Source of the DNA: Hyaloperonospora brassicae | Lineage: Eukaryota; Oomycota; Peronosporomycetes; Peronosporales; Peronosporaceae | NCBI GenBank assembly: GCA_947650285.1 | Contig: CANTFL010001429.1 | Location: forward strand, 1-64,000 | Length of the DNA stretch: 64,000 nucleotides | Direction of reading: 5' to 3' | Shown here: positions 23,005-34,900 of the stretch, one piece after another | Layout: each line of letters starts with the position of its first letter | Numbering within the stretch: position 1 is the first letter of the stretch | Program-made: the position numbers and the translations under genes | Notes under the pieces: model-generated | Seen by the model: only the letters and a program-made list of their open reading frames with translations | Database searches by the model: none | What the model was told of the DNA's origin: nothing

Positions 23005-24189
23005 GAGGAGTGGAGGCACGCTAGAACAATTGCGTCAAGTCACACCTCTGTGGCCGTTTCTTGAGCAGCATTTGTGTTGTTCATGTTTTACAAAGTCCGT
23101 GTGTTTTGATAAAATCAATCGATTTAACAAGTAAATTCGAAGATACTGCATAATGCACAACAGCTTGAAGGTCTCACGTGATATGTGTATATTTACCTTC
23201 TAATCGAAACCTCACTGAATGCGAACCTCAGCAGACGACAAGTCGCAGAAATACGCCGAAGCTGACCAGCATCTCAACAAAACGAAGCAGACCATGTCCG
23301 CACGTCTGTATTGCAGTGCCCTTTCGCATGCCCAATTCAAGCTCACACTCCATCGATTGTCGTCCAGCTGTACCAACACGCAGTTCAATGTTTACGCCAC
23401 GTTTCCGATTAAAACCCATGAAAAGTGAAAGAAACGAAGCACGCTCGAAAGGTCCGGATTCCGAGATTCGAAAAGACACAAAAAAATAGCCGGCGCTGAC
23501 CATAGAGCACGCACAAAGAATAACTCGTACCGGTCCTGGCAGCCTCCCGTCATCATAGAGTCCAGCGTCGCTGATACGGTGCGCAGTTGTCTCTTTTCTT
23601 TCCCGTCGTCAACGCTCTTCCGTAAGCTACGCAGAAACGGGCCGCATCGGACCCGTTTCTTCTCTCTCGACGTCCAGCACACCTCACGCCATCTGCTTTT
23701 CGCGTCCACTCTCCCCAGTTCGCAGTCCGTCATCCCCAGCCGACCATCTGGCTCACTATTGCTCGTGCTCGTACTTCTCTGCATCGGATAAAGAAAGACA
23801 GAATGGGTGAATGGCGACTCAAGAGCGTGCGTGTGTTTTGTTTCCAGTCAGCGTAAGTTCATTCATAGGAAGTCGAATAAACCGACTACCCATTCACCCA
23901 CCCACCCACCCACACCGCCTTCCGACGTTCTCTCGCATCGATTTTCCCCACGGGCTTCCAGAATCGAATACCCGACACACCCGACACAGCCGATAAGCGA
24001 AAAGCTCCGGTAGCAGTGCCGCCACATTCGACGCCCTCGCGCCGCCCCCTCCGTCACGACACGACACGTCACGTCAGTCACCACCACCACAACGGCAACA
24101 ACGCCACACTGCGCGTCGTCCTCTACCACCTCTAACCTCCGGTCTCTTCTCCGTGCACACATTCCTCCCTCCTGACGGTCGTACATCCA
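23005..24189. other. Intergenic: PL-B 3' flank and kinase upstream region
   Basis: 23005-23275 matches the 3' flanks of PL-C and PL-D, including the ttgtgttgttcatgttttac block; homology then ends. 23280-24189 is pyrimidine-rich and likely holds the kinase promoter and leader, with a short CCCA/CCCAC run at 23889-23914. Frames at 23178-23489 and 23579-23791 have no recognisable product. No convincing core promoter could be fixed. Confidence 0.6.
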
Positions 24190-27100
24190 ATGCCAGCGGA
24201 CGCAACGTCGGAGGCAGCGGCCACGACCGCTCCCGGCGCGCCTTCATCCAAAAGGCCGCCGCTGTCGCTCCCTCTCCCACTGCCGCTCTTCCACGGCTAC
24301 TTGCGCAAGCGCTACGCGACCCACATGTACATGGGGTCGTGGCGCTTTTGCGTCCTCCAAGGCGCGCGCTTGCGCTGGTACCGCACGCAACAGGCCGCCG
24401 AGACCGACTCGCAGCTGCGGGGCGAAGTGTGGGTCCAGAGCCTCGAGCCCTGGGACGGCCGCAGCGCCTTCGCCCGCACGTACGCCAACGCGTTCGCCGT
24501 CCGCACGACGTCCAAGCGGCTGCTGCTCTGCGTGGCGCAGACGCCGCTGGACGCCGCGCGCTGGCGCCACGCGCTCGAGACGGCGTTGCAGCAGTCCAAG
24601 AGCGCGTCGCAGGTCCTCATGACGCACGCGCAGGACGACGGCGGCCGTCGGATCGTCCCGTCGGACCTGCGGCGGCGGCCGCCAACGCCGTGCGCGTTCC
24701 CCGACGAGCGGCCGACCGACGCGCCGTCGTCGGTCTCGAGCGGCTCGGACCACGACCACGTGCGGACGCAGGTGCGGACCGCGTGCGGAGACACGGGCTG
24801 CAGCACGTGCGGCTCGCGGTTCCGGTCGCTGGTCGTGCGGCGCGTCGTCTGTGGGTCGTGCGCCCGCGCGTTCTGCGCAAAGCACTGCAGCGTCGGCACG
24901 CGGCTCGAGCACTTGGGCTTGCGGGCCGTGCGGCGCTGCTGCGACCACTGCGTGCAGCGGCAGCAGTTTATCCGGCACTTGAAGACCATGACGCGGGTCT
25001 TGGGTCCGATCGCCAGTCGAAGCGTCTCGATGGATGACCTCGTGGCCCGCGCGGACGAACCGGGGGCTGTGGTCGTCGACATGAAGGGTCGAGATGAGGT
25101 GCTTGCGCCCGTGCTGGAGAAACTCCGTCGTCGACCGATGACGCTGAACCGCACGATTAAGATTTTGTACCAGACGCGGAAGAAGCCGCAGCTGTTTCGC
25201 GTGGCGTGCGAGCGACTGCCGTTTTACACGGAGACGTGCGTCGATCGACTGGAGAATCTGTGGTACCAGCTGCTGCACCTCGTGCAATGTCTGGACGCCG
25301 AGCCCAAGCCGCGCTGTGCCCTTCAGCTCTTTTATCTGCAACGCTATATCCGGGCTATATGTCGTCGATGCCCCCGCATTGCTCTGCAGACGATTTGGCA
25401 CGTCCAGGCATCTGCAGCTGATGGCAAGTGCCATAACCTACATCCGCACACGTTGCTGTCGCTGCTTGGATTTATCTACCCGAACACCACTTTGCCAGAG
25501 AGCTCGCACATGTTTAGTGTGTGGAAGGACATTGTCTTTGCCGACTGTCCTGAACACCAGCTCGCGCAGATCTTGGCTGACTTGAGACAAGTGAACGCCG
25601 ACATGGAAAAACTTATTGCACTAGAGCCGGATTCGATGATGGAGCGATGGCTGAATGCCACAACGCGGTCACAATTTGAAAGTTGTGCTGCGGAGTTGGC
25701 GGCATCAGGCATTGAACTGTGCGAATTTCAGTCGAGTATCCTGTATGATTCGTTGGAGATTGAAGGAAGCAGTCTATCCGATGATTTGCCGGGGTCTGGG
25801 ATCAATTCGCTGGTTCTCGAACAAGTTAGTTTTGTGCAGTCGTTGGCGGCCATCAGCGAACGGCTTCGTCACATCCAACCTGTATCAGACCGTGGCAAGT
25901 ATTTAGCTGGCGAGCTGGAGATACTTAACAGTACCCTCCGATCATCGGCACTATACCCTCTCAGTGCGGCATCCGATGAGCTGTACCGAGTGGTGCGCAT
26001 CCCGCCAGCAGAAGGCAAAGTGTTTTCTACCAAGATGCGCGCGCCAACTCTCATCTTTGTCGAGACAGTTCCACTACAAAGTGCTGGTGCGATAGGCCTT
26101 GATGACTGCGATAGCGGTCGTCTCCGTCCGTTCGTATTCAGTTCCCAGCCTTGCAACTCTACGTTTTTCGAGTCAGCAGTTTTTGACGAGAACGAAGTCT
26201 CTGGCGTTTCGTTAAGCGGGGAAACGATGATGTCGCCGGGCAGCAGTTCAACAGTAGCGTTCATGACACCAATGAGCACAGTTGCTGAGCCCGTCAGTTG
26301 TCCGATTGATGTGGCCCGTTACCAGGATAGCACTGTATCAGCCGGCACCAATGGAAAGGTGAATGGTTGTTCTGACAGCGCTTCATATCTGCGTACGAAC
26401 ACAGAATGCAACGGGCAAGAAGCGCCCGCGTCGGCTACTGGCAGGCGCCATACAAGCATAATGCCCCACCTTCCGCAACCCAGTCGCGGCTGCAAGATGG
26501 GAGTTGGAACTCGTGCTGGGCGCTTGGGCGCTGAGAGCTTTGTGTACGACAGCAAAGTGTTTGGTGAGAGCTGGGAGGAGCGCAAAGCGCGTATTCAGAG
26601 CGAGTCGCCGATGGGAAAAATGCCTGGGTGGGACCTTTTCTCTGTGATCATAAAGACAAACGATGACTTGCGTCAGGAGGTGTTTACCATGCAGCTCATT
26701 CACAAACTCAAGTCCATCTTCGAATTTGAGGCGCCGGAATTGTGGCTGCGCACGTACCGAATCGTTGCCACTGGAGCCAACATTGGTCTACTAGAGACAA
26801 TAACCGATGCTTGCTCGCTGGACCACCTCAAGAAGACGTTTCCCGGCGGCGATTTATCCGAGTATTTCCGAAGTGCGTATGGCGACGTGCTCAGTCCGGA
26901 GTTCATTGCTGCCCAGCGTCGGTTTATTGAGAGCTTGGCAGCGTATTCCATTGTCAGCTATGTGCTACTGCTCAAGGACCGTCACAACGGCAACATTTTG
27001 CTCAGCTCGGAGGGTCGTATAATCCATATCGACTTTGGCTTCATTCTAGGCATTGCTCCTGGTGGCATGTTCAGCGTCGAAGATGCACCGTTCAAGTTGA

Positions 27101-27432
27101 CAAAGGAAATGGTGGATGTGATGGGCGGTGTAGGTTCTACGGGCTATGCACACTTCCGTCATTGTCTGGTGAAGGGCTTCGTGGCTCTTCGAAAGTATAG
27201 TTCCGAGATTACCGCGTTGCTGCAGACCACAGGGCAGCACTCTCCGTTTCCCTGCTTTCACGGCGCAAAGTTGGGGCGCATTGTTGCGGACCTGCGCACA
27301 CGTTTGTGCGTCGGATGTTCACGACGAGACATTCGTCACCGCGTGGACCAGCTGATACGCAAGAGCTACAATGCTTGGGGGACCCGGCAGTATGATTCGT
27401 TCCAGTTGCGTAGCAATAATATCCACCCGTAG
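24190..27432 (+). CDS. Phosphatidylinositol 4-kinase (type III beta-like) with PH and FYVE-like domains
   Basis: The 1080-residue protein should phosphorylate phosphatidylinositol at position 4 at internal membranes. Residues 35-136 form a PH domain (HGYLRKR..., YMGSWRFCVLQG, closing with the ARWRHALETAL helix). Residues 204-254 form a Cys cluster (C204, C207, C221, C224, C229, C233, C251, C254) like a FYVE finger but without the basic R(R/K)HHC patch. Residues about 290-420 resemble the helical lipid-kinase unique domain (NRTIKILYQTRKKPQLFRVACE). After a Ser/Thr-rich stretch, the kinase domain runs about 770-1075: DDLRQE, the catalytic loop LLKDRHNGNILL (D930), IIHIDFGFIL (D948) and ending PCFHGAKLG...YDSFQ, which is close to PI4K beta rather than PI3K. 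The gene is intronless and GC-rich, with no visible damage. It is the only clear housekeeping gene in the window. Confidence 0.93.
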   Translation: MPADATSEAAATTAPGAPSSKRPPLSLPLPLPLFHGYLRKRYATHMYMGSWRFCVLQGARLRWYRTQQAAETDSQLRGEVWVQSLEPWDGRSAFARTYANAFAVRTTSKRLLLCVAQTPLDAARWRHALETALQQSKSASQVLMTHAQDDGGRRIVPSDLRRRPPTPCAFPDERPTDAPSSVSSGSDHDHVRTQVRTACGDTGCSTCGSRFRSLVVRRVVCGSCARAFCAKHCSVGTRLEHLGLRAVRRCCDHCVQRQQFIRHLKTMTRVLGPIASRSVSMDDLVARADEPGAVVVDMKGRDEVLAPVLEKLRRRPMTLNRTIKILYQTRKKPQLFRVACERLPFYTETCVDRLENLWYQLLHLVQCLDAEPKPRCALQLFYLQRYIRAICRRCPRIALQTIWHVQASAADGKCHNLHPHTLLSLLGFIYPNTTLPESSHMFSVWKDIVFADCPEHQLAQILADLRQVNADMEKLIALEPDSMMERWLNATTRSQFESCAAELAASGIELCEFQSSILYDSLEIEGSSLSDDLPGSGINSLVLEQVSFVQSLAAISERLRHIQPVSDRGKYLAGELEILNSTLRSSALYPLSAASDELYRVVRIPPAEGKVFSTKMRAPTLIFVETVPLQSAGAIGLDDCDSGRLRPFVFSSQPCNSTFFESAVFDENEVSGVSLSGETMMSPGSSSTVAFMTPMSTVAEPVSCPIDVARYQDSTVSAGTNGKVNGCSDSASYLRTNTECNGQEAPASATGRRHTSIMPHLPQPSRGCKMGVGTRAGRLGAESFVYDSKVFGESWEERKARIQSESPMGKMPGWDLFSVIIKTNDDLRQEVFTMQLIHKLKSIFEFEAPELWLRTYRIVATGANIGLLETITDACSLDHLKKTFPGGDLSEYFRSAYGDVLSPEFIAAQRRFIESLAAYSIVSYVLLLKDRHNGNILLSSEGRIIHIDFGFILGIAPGGMFSVEDAPFKLTKEMVDVMGGVGSTGYAHFRHCLVKGFVALRKYSSEITALLQTTGQHSPFPCFHGAKLGRIVADLRTRLCVGCSRRDIRHRVDQLIRKSYNAWGTRQYDSFQLRSNNIHP

Positions 27433-30164
27433 ATGGCAGCATAACCGGTCAATTTATATGTGTATCGACGACGTTTTGTGCAGCTATTGCCAGGGCCGCC
27501 GGCACTGATCGTCGGTGAAAAGTGTTGTACAATGTCACGTAACTTGCAAGTCGTTGACCCGTTGAGCAGCAACGGTGTTTCAAAAGGATTGCAGCTTCGT
27601 ACAGCGCCTTGTCACGTTGCATCGACAGAATTTTGCTGCTTCAGTTGACATGTGTACAGGTAGTAAGTGCCTCTCAACGGGATTGAGTGAAAGTATCTTG
27701 CACCAAGTACAGCTGGCCTCATCTTCTTTTTTCTCAATGGACATGAATTGCGTGGTGTTTATGTGTACAGATGCAGCTTACCGAGATACAAATGGCTTGT
27801 GATAAAGGTCGTGAGGTACAAAAGCAATCGATACGTAAGTTCAAAGAATCGATCCAGTCGAATTCGGTCACACTTTAGCGACAAAGGTCTATTAGAAGAA
27901 CTTTGGGTCGTGGGTATGACCATCGTACACTCAAACATAGAAGATCCGAAATTCTCTAAAGGTGACGATAAACTTTACGCGCCAATGAGTGCTTTGCACC
28001 GAATCGACATGTCCTCTCGACTGCTATTAGGAAGAAGCCATCCCATATCCAAGCATGGTGTCGGTTTGCGAGATGGCACGATTCCCACAATTGCACGCAG
28101 ACGATAGTGGCAGACTTGTTGCGTCTCACTCATGTGATCGATCGAAAAACACGAACGTTGCACGCGGATGACGTAGTCGGTCATGATAAGGTAATGCATT
28201 TTGTGTAGTCGTGCTACGAGAATTTGCCGTCACTGTTGAAGATTCCATGTTCTAAATGTTGGAACCGCATGGGCGGCGGCTTGCAAGGAAGGATAGCTGA
28301 TCTAGAAATAGGTATCTTGTATTGATGTGACTATTGTGCGAAAGACGAATAGTCGGATGATTTAAAACAGCGCGACAACGGGATAGCTTTAGCATGATAT
28401 CGACGATTAAAAATCGTAACCAGCGATTAAAATTCTCAGTGAAAAAACTAATAATTCAATAAATCTGATCCTTTCTAAACTCGATCAAATCCAATATTAT
28501 TGAATCGAATAATGATTATTATAAACATCAAGTAGATGACAATATTTATAATTTCTCGATAATTATATTACACGAAACAATCGCGAGGTGCACCTCAAGA
28601 TAAACGCCACGCTTATAATTTATTTTGAAAACAATGCACTACCGATGTACAATGTGCGTATACAACATTCACGTACTAAGAGCGATTCAAAAACACAATC
28701 GGGATATGGAAATGCATTTAATGCCGCAGCAACGATAAAGAGATGGGGCTCTCGGTGGCTTGCGGGCACCATATCGTTTTGTTAAGTCCTATATTACCAT
28801 GAATGCTGTGGATACGCAACTTCATATGCCAGAGGATACATTTATTTCATGACGTGAGCATTATCTTTCCGTATTAGTGCCTAGAATCCGACCATTTTGA
28901 GTAATGGCAAACGAAGTGTCAGTATATCGTGACGCATCTTGAATGTATACCAAGAGGACCGAGGACCAACCAACTGTATGCACTCTGCATTCCACTCCAA
29001 AATAGATGCTGCACACTATCCATAGACTACATTTCTAAATCCGCAACAAAATTATTGCCACCATTAGTAGATACTTGAGTAGGCGCCATAACATTCATCA
29101 ACAGTGGGCACATAATCAGCGTGTGCTCCACTTTGAGTGTCCGAAATCAACTCCATAGTTTCCAGTAAAAGCAACAAAGTGTCCTCTCATCTTCTCAGTA
29201 TACTGTCTGCTCTTGCTGGCTCTATTTGTTGGTCATCGCATCTTTCCGTAATTCGTTCCATAAAAACTGTTGCACCATTATGAAGCGACGCTTTCACACT
29301 GCACTATCTTTCCATTTGAACTCGACAGCGCCACCAAGTCCACGGCTACATAGTAAACAATGTTGGAACATTCGAATATCGATAATAGAGATCGAAGTAA
29401 TGTGGCCATACATAAAACAATGTAAACGACTCTCTTCGACTACGATAGAAAAATCAATGCATCATATACTCTTGCAAAGTGTCTGTAGACAGTATAACTA
29501 TCAAAGATTTATAACGAGTCAGGTACGAGAGGAACTCGAAACGATAAAGCGTTGATATTAGGAATGGTCCCATCCATGTAGATACTTGTAGGTATAGAGT
29601 ATGCATCGTTTGTGCACTATTATGTTGCGTGTGATGCGTCTTAATCAGATCGCGGCTTAATTTGATGTTATTCAAACCACCAATAAAATCTTCCTTTGGA
29701 AACTCAAAGTTTATCGTACGTAATAAGTCTCATGCTTGGGACGATATGTAATGGCGGATGCTAAACTTTGCGAATGGGTTGATATCAATCGTGGCATCAA
29801 CCTACTTTCAACTGAAGCAAGAGCACACGCAAGGAAAGGCAAGCGTTTAGGTTCTATCAACTTTGTGTTTTTATATGATCGACAGACATCTAGATAATTC
29901 GTAACGATCAGAATCAGCGTTTCATGGTGCTTTTTACCCTTCCTTTGAAATAAACTACAGGAGAAGAGTAGAAAGTACAATCGCTGTGATTTATATCGAC
30001 TTAAACTTAATGCAAGTGAAGTTTTGAAGCACTCGGATTCATCCAGTCAGGGCAGGGCACTTGTAATGATTCTATGAAAAGCAGAGATTTCTGCTACAAT
30101 GCCTAGGTCGCGCAACTATACCAGACCGTTACATCGAGGTTCTTAACTAATCGAAAATGGGGTT
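27433..30164. other. Gene-poor stretch downstream of the kinase
   Basis: No supported gene. The GC-rich kinase gives way within about 1 kb to AT-rich sequence. The frame at 27748-28107 (119 codons) and that at 29226-29555 have no signal peptide, known domain or homologue in the window. 28380-28560 is very AT-rich with repeated gattaaaa and ttattgaatcgaat words. Confidence 0.5.
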
Positions 30165-30240
30165 TCTCTCTGATGCATTGGTGCAGAAAGCCGCTTTCTA
30201 AGGTGTAGATTGCCGGCTTGAGTTCCCCTCTCCGGAGCAA
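30165..30240 (+). pseudogene. Degenerate tRNA-Arg(TCT)-like sequence
   Basis: The spacing of an A-box-like TGATGCATTGG (30171-30181), an anticodon-loop-like TTTCTAA (30195-30201, anticodon TCT) and a B-box-like GGCTTGAGTTCC (30215-30226) recalls tRNA-Arg. The anticodon, T-arm and acceptor stems are not properly paired, so it is a tRNA pseudogene or the head of a SINE. It is unlikely to be functional. Confidence 0.35.
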
Positions 30241-33200
30241 ACATGCGATCATGTTCCACAGGGCTAAAATCTTAAAAAGAGATCAGGCAAACAGCTGAAC
30301 AATCTGCCACAATAACAATGGATGAGATCGTATGTATGTGATGACTACTTATTCAACCAATGAACAAACTAGTGACTCAAGGAGACGATAAGCTCCATTC
30401 TCGGGTCACCAAAAGAATATTTGCAAATTTTTGTCTGATCATTGATTTACCATTGTCTGACAATTTGCCAGAGCGTTTTCCATCAAATGATCAACATGTT
30501 TATGCGGTGTGCGTCGGTACGGTTTCGTGTACAGTCTTGTAAAGGGTGGTCCCGTTGCATGTTTTCGATCCAAAAATAGGTCAAGCACAATATTATCTCA
30601 ATTGATAGTATGTATACAGCAAAGTATACCTTCCTAAGTAAATCTCGAAGGATCATCAACTTCGAACGTAAGTTTCGGTACCACTCCACTTATTGGTCGG
30701 TATGGGTCATTATATCGACCGACTTAAGCACCAATCATTGCCAAACACGCGAAATGAGTGGTGAGCAAGCAGCTATGTTACGGTCTGTAGCTATATATCG
30801 TTCAGAGTATGATCATAACGTTTTTTCTAGGAGAGATAGCAATATGAGAACGCATATCTTCCATTACCTTTTTCTGAACGTGTTCATCTCGGAGATTGAG
30901 CCTTCCTATGAACGTACAGGTATAGGTAATGTTGCAAGATACCTGCCTACACTATTTCAGTGTAGGTAGATTGTACTGTGTCATTACGAGCGGAGAGTGT
31001 CCCAGCATACTTATGTTTACTTTGTAAAGAAGCAAATGCATTTGAGTGACCATCGTATATTCTCAAATGTATTCTAGCTCGTCACTGATTTATACCGACA
31101 GACTATCAGCTGAGGTGTTATAACATTTTTCTTGCCTCGGGTACCAGAAGGCAGGGCGGTTTGTACTCTTATTGTGAACTTAGGTCGACACAGATCCTAT
31201 TGTGCTAGGGAAAGGGAACGGGTCGCGTAATTGGCTTCGCACGATCGCGATGGATATTAATCATATGATAAAATTGAACTGATTCGCCTTGTCATCTCTT
31301 TGATAATGTTTCATTTCTTGACTCTCCTTCATTTTCTGTCTACTTGGTTCGGTTCACGCAACTTAAGTTTATAAATCAGCTCAATTTTACATCTTCTTAT
31401 AACAGTAGAGTAAATTTATGATTTTTGTTTATTGTACCCTAGATAAGCGAAATAGAGTGACAATCGTGCAGAAATGCGGCCGACGATATGTTACGTAATG
31501 AGGACAAACATCGTGACCGAATGAGACGAAAATGTGTGTCGTGTAAGTCTATACCAACACTGTTTACAAATACTGAGCTAACAGCTATACCTTTCAATAA
31601 ACCTTTGTATATGTCATGGAGTGAGAGTGTATAATTCTTTGTACGGGAATAACTGCACCCGACAAGACACGTTTTTCTCAAAAAGAAACGACTCTACCCT
31701 TGTGTGTTGAAGTCCCCATAATAAACACCATATCTATCGCGATCACGATCAGGATGATCCTAATGTGATTTACAGCATACCCTTCGACATGTGTTACACG
31801 AGAGATAGTATATACTAAGATTATTGTCTGGGCTTGCGGGTACGATTTGACTGCGCGTTCGCGTTCGTCTAATCATATTGTGGGCCTTTCATTAACACAA
31901 CACTGCCTTTGCATCACACGTACCCGTAATGTTGATTTAATGGTCGTCAATCTAGTGATTGCAAAATGCTAGTTCAGTAACTGTGATCCGGTAATAGTGG
32001 ATCGTTAGTGTCGAATTAGTGTATGCTGAAAAGCTACTTAACCCCTATTGTAGACAATATATAAATGACTAAATTTTTGTGGAAGGTACAACATAGACAT
32101 CGGTGAGCTAAATAATTGCGGCAGTTGAATTGTGATACCCATCGCGAATCCAATTCGTCGGCCGAATGATTATTCAGGCTCCAGTTGCTCTATCTACTAT
32201 CCATGACTTTTTCTTGGTCAAATTCTACTCACTGACAATTTTCCTATGCTGCAAGCACATCTATAGATGCAGCGTTAGACATTGCGAGCCCCAGAGGTAA
32301 AGACTTTATCCCGTCAAGATGATTTAGCGAATTGTAACATGGCGACATAAAAAGTTCGGGCAAACCACGTCGACACTGTTTTTCAAGGATTTGGTAGAAG
32401 CGGGGGGATGGGTATACCCAGCACACAATCGGTGGCGTTGGAAATAAATAGACGTGGTACCATATTATTAGGCCTTCCGATAGGTCAGAGTATATCTCCT
32501 TACAAGTCAAAGATAGACTGAATTTGAGAGCGTTTCGAGGGTGATCGACACTATGGCTTAGCTTGAACAGATTTCGACGATGGCGAATTCCGCCATGGTC
32601 ACGATCTTAACTAAACAGTTGAGCAAGTGAAATTGTTGTACGCAATTAACTTTGACGTCGAAATCGATCACGTTGCATTCAATCACGCATCTCCGAAATA
32701 TCTGATAACGACATAACTCATTCTCTACAAGCGTACTAAATGAGGAGAACCATCACCTTGAGATTTTCATATTCCGACCCATACAACAGCACGGGGTGTA
32801 TAGTGGAGGCAAACACATTGTGTCGATATATATTAAAGGCGTAGCTTTCAGCTATAATCGACACCGAAAAGCAATATCATGTACCCGTTGAGTACTCAAT
32901 AATCCATTAATAGTTTTTTGAGATAAATATATCTATAAACATATCGATAGCACAAGCTAGAATCGTGTTCAAACGTCATCTTCTCAGCGTAAAGGAAAGA
33001 AGACGACACATTCTGATTACGAATTTAGCACACTTGGATAAATCTAGGATTTTAAATGACATATACTCGAAACAGGCGCGAATCACACCATAAAAGTCGA
33101 TTCGACACCAGTGATACGTCTTGTCGTAGAGAAAAAATCCATATATACATTCATTTGTGAGCATGTTATGATTCAAAACGGAACTTTCTTACGGTACTGC

Positions 33201-33590
33201 GTGATGACGCATGGTACATAATGCTGATAACGGACCTTAGACCATATCAGTAGACCATAAACACGCTACTATCCTGCATGATAAGCATCATTTCGCCTAT
33301 AAAAAACGAATAGCAAGATCAATAAAGCAAGGTTGAGGGCTCGATCAAGACCAATCTATCGGCCGTTTCTGAGGTACCCTCATTGATCACTTCAGACAGA
33401 TCTGATAAGTTGGATCTACAAGATGACTTTTCGATAGCGGATCTAAGATACCGAAATGAAGCCCCAATTTTTTCTCCATACCTCGCTAAATTGAAAGGCA
33501 AATTAAAGCAAATATTTGGTATTTCGACGCGTAGGATGATAAGCGTCAGGATCAGAAGGGCAAGATTACTATTCGATAAATAGGTGATGG
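30241..33590. other. AT-rich stretch without recognisable genes
   Basis: Short frames only (for example 30610-30969, 32244-32510 on the minus strand), none with a known motif. Composition and the remnants that follow suggest old, strongly mutated transposable-element sequence. Confidence 0.45.
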
Positions 33591-33699
33591 AACAAATATC
33601 GCCAAAGAACGATGAAGAATAAGTACGAGGAATATTCTACGCCATACTCTGCCACGGAGACGACCGTGGTCAGGAATGTGATCATGATCATGGAAGCCG

Positions 33700-34285
33700 T
33701 CACTACCAAAGGTGATATAGCAAGCGTTCTGGTGCATACCACATGAAGCGATAGCAATCACGACCGGGAACGCGATCGCGATCAGATGGTGTATACCACA
33801 CTTTGCTACCTGCGATCTGGATAAGTTTGCTACATATGATGCGATCGGGATCATGTGGGTGTGTGCCACACCATGCGAACTGCGACTGGATGACCGCGTG
33901 GGTTGTATGTGTTTTACTCCACGAGATCTGCGATCGGGATGGAGATCGCAATATGGATGCGATCGCAACTAGGTGGCTGCGTGCCACATCAAACGATCTG
34001 CGACCTGGATAGAGATCGCGATCAAGGATGCGATCGCAACCTGGTGGGTGTATGCTGCACCACACAACCGCGAAGTGCATAGAGATCGCAACGTGAATGT
34101 GATCGCCATCAGGTAGGTGTGTATCACACCACGCGCCCGGCGATCTGGATGGAGATCACAATCAAGTAGGTGTGTAATACACCACGCGATGTGCAATCCG
34201 GATGGAGATCGCGAGTAAGGACGCGATCGCGACCAGGTAGGTGTGTACCAGATCACGCGATCCACAACCCACGAGCAGAAGAGTA
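33700..34285 (+). repeat. GATC-rich tandem repeat, ~70-bp unit
   Basis: About seven to eight diverged units follow each other, beginning near 33771, 33840, 33958, 34029, 34098, 34166 and 34220. A unit typically starts gcgatcgc, contains a (t)aggtgggtgtgtgccacacca-like core and ends near gatggagatcgc. The better-preserved units are about 68-71 bp; the one starting at 33840 is longer. GATCGC/GCGATC palindromes recur many times. It lies just before an LTR leader, so it may be the repeat-bearing part of an LTR. Confidence 0.8.
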
Positions 34286-34429
34286 CATGAAGTGATCCAC
34301 GGCGCACAACGGGACGACAGCAGGTCAGGAGCCCCTAGTACTCATACTGGTACGTTTGGTTTGATTCGTTGAAAATTGGACAGAGCTCAATTTGCTTCTA
34401 AGTACGCGTGTCGACTTCTCCTCTGAGTC

Positions 34430-34900
34430 GGATTACTGTCCATCCGACGTCAGGAGAATTAACATACTTTAATCGAGTAATATCCCTGGATTGTTTGACC
34501 AGGGATCAAGGGCTCACAAGAACCCCCCCCACTGCGATCGGACGCAGCAACACTGTAAAGGTCGAAGTACAAGATCGCGAGACGTCTCAAGTGGTCAGAA
34601 GGTCAAGCGGAGCAAGTATCTACGCATTGGACAAGCCGATCTCGTTTAGATCAGGGTGACATACATCGAGCACCCTACAAGTATACTCGTTGTCGTGTGA
34701 AGATTCCACACGATCAACCTCAACCCCATCACAAACACATTCAAGTTTTCCCTCGACACGAGTCCACCTAGAAGAGTGCAGCCCGCTCTATTGACGGGTG
34801 CACAAGGCGAGGAAAGAAGCGTTCACATGGAAACGGAGTAACCCTCCGGTAGTCGGTCGTATGGGCACCAGTGGAGAGTCAGTATCGCAAGAACCTTGTG
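34430..34900 (+). mobile_element. LTR-retrotransposon leader remnant
   Basis: Aligns with the leader at 6260-6950: tggattgtttgaccagggatc versus the similar word near 6256, caagtggtcagaag (34588-34601), and the gcgaggaaagaag...gtaaccctccg block near the end. A short open frame (34408-34659) crosses it but is not conserved. No intact gag follows. Confidence 0.55.

Noticed and set aside
23178..23489. Possible small gene between PL-B and the kinase
   Set aside because: The start of the region is shared 3' flank of the lyases, the frame is not conserved there, and no motif is present.
24153..25037. 294-codon plus-strand frame overlapping the kinase start, and long minus-strand frames (24244-25434, 24312-25154)
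   Set aside because: They are shadows of the GC-rich kinase gene; the kinase frame carries all recognisable domains.
27748..28107. Candidate RXLR or Crinkler effector gene in the gene-poor region
   Set aside because: No signal peptide, RXLR-EER or LFLAK motif in this or other small frames of the window.
33700..34285. CRISPR-like array
   Set aside because: Units are adjacent and diverged without unique spacers, and the organism is a eukaryote; this is a tandem repeat.
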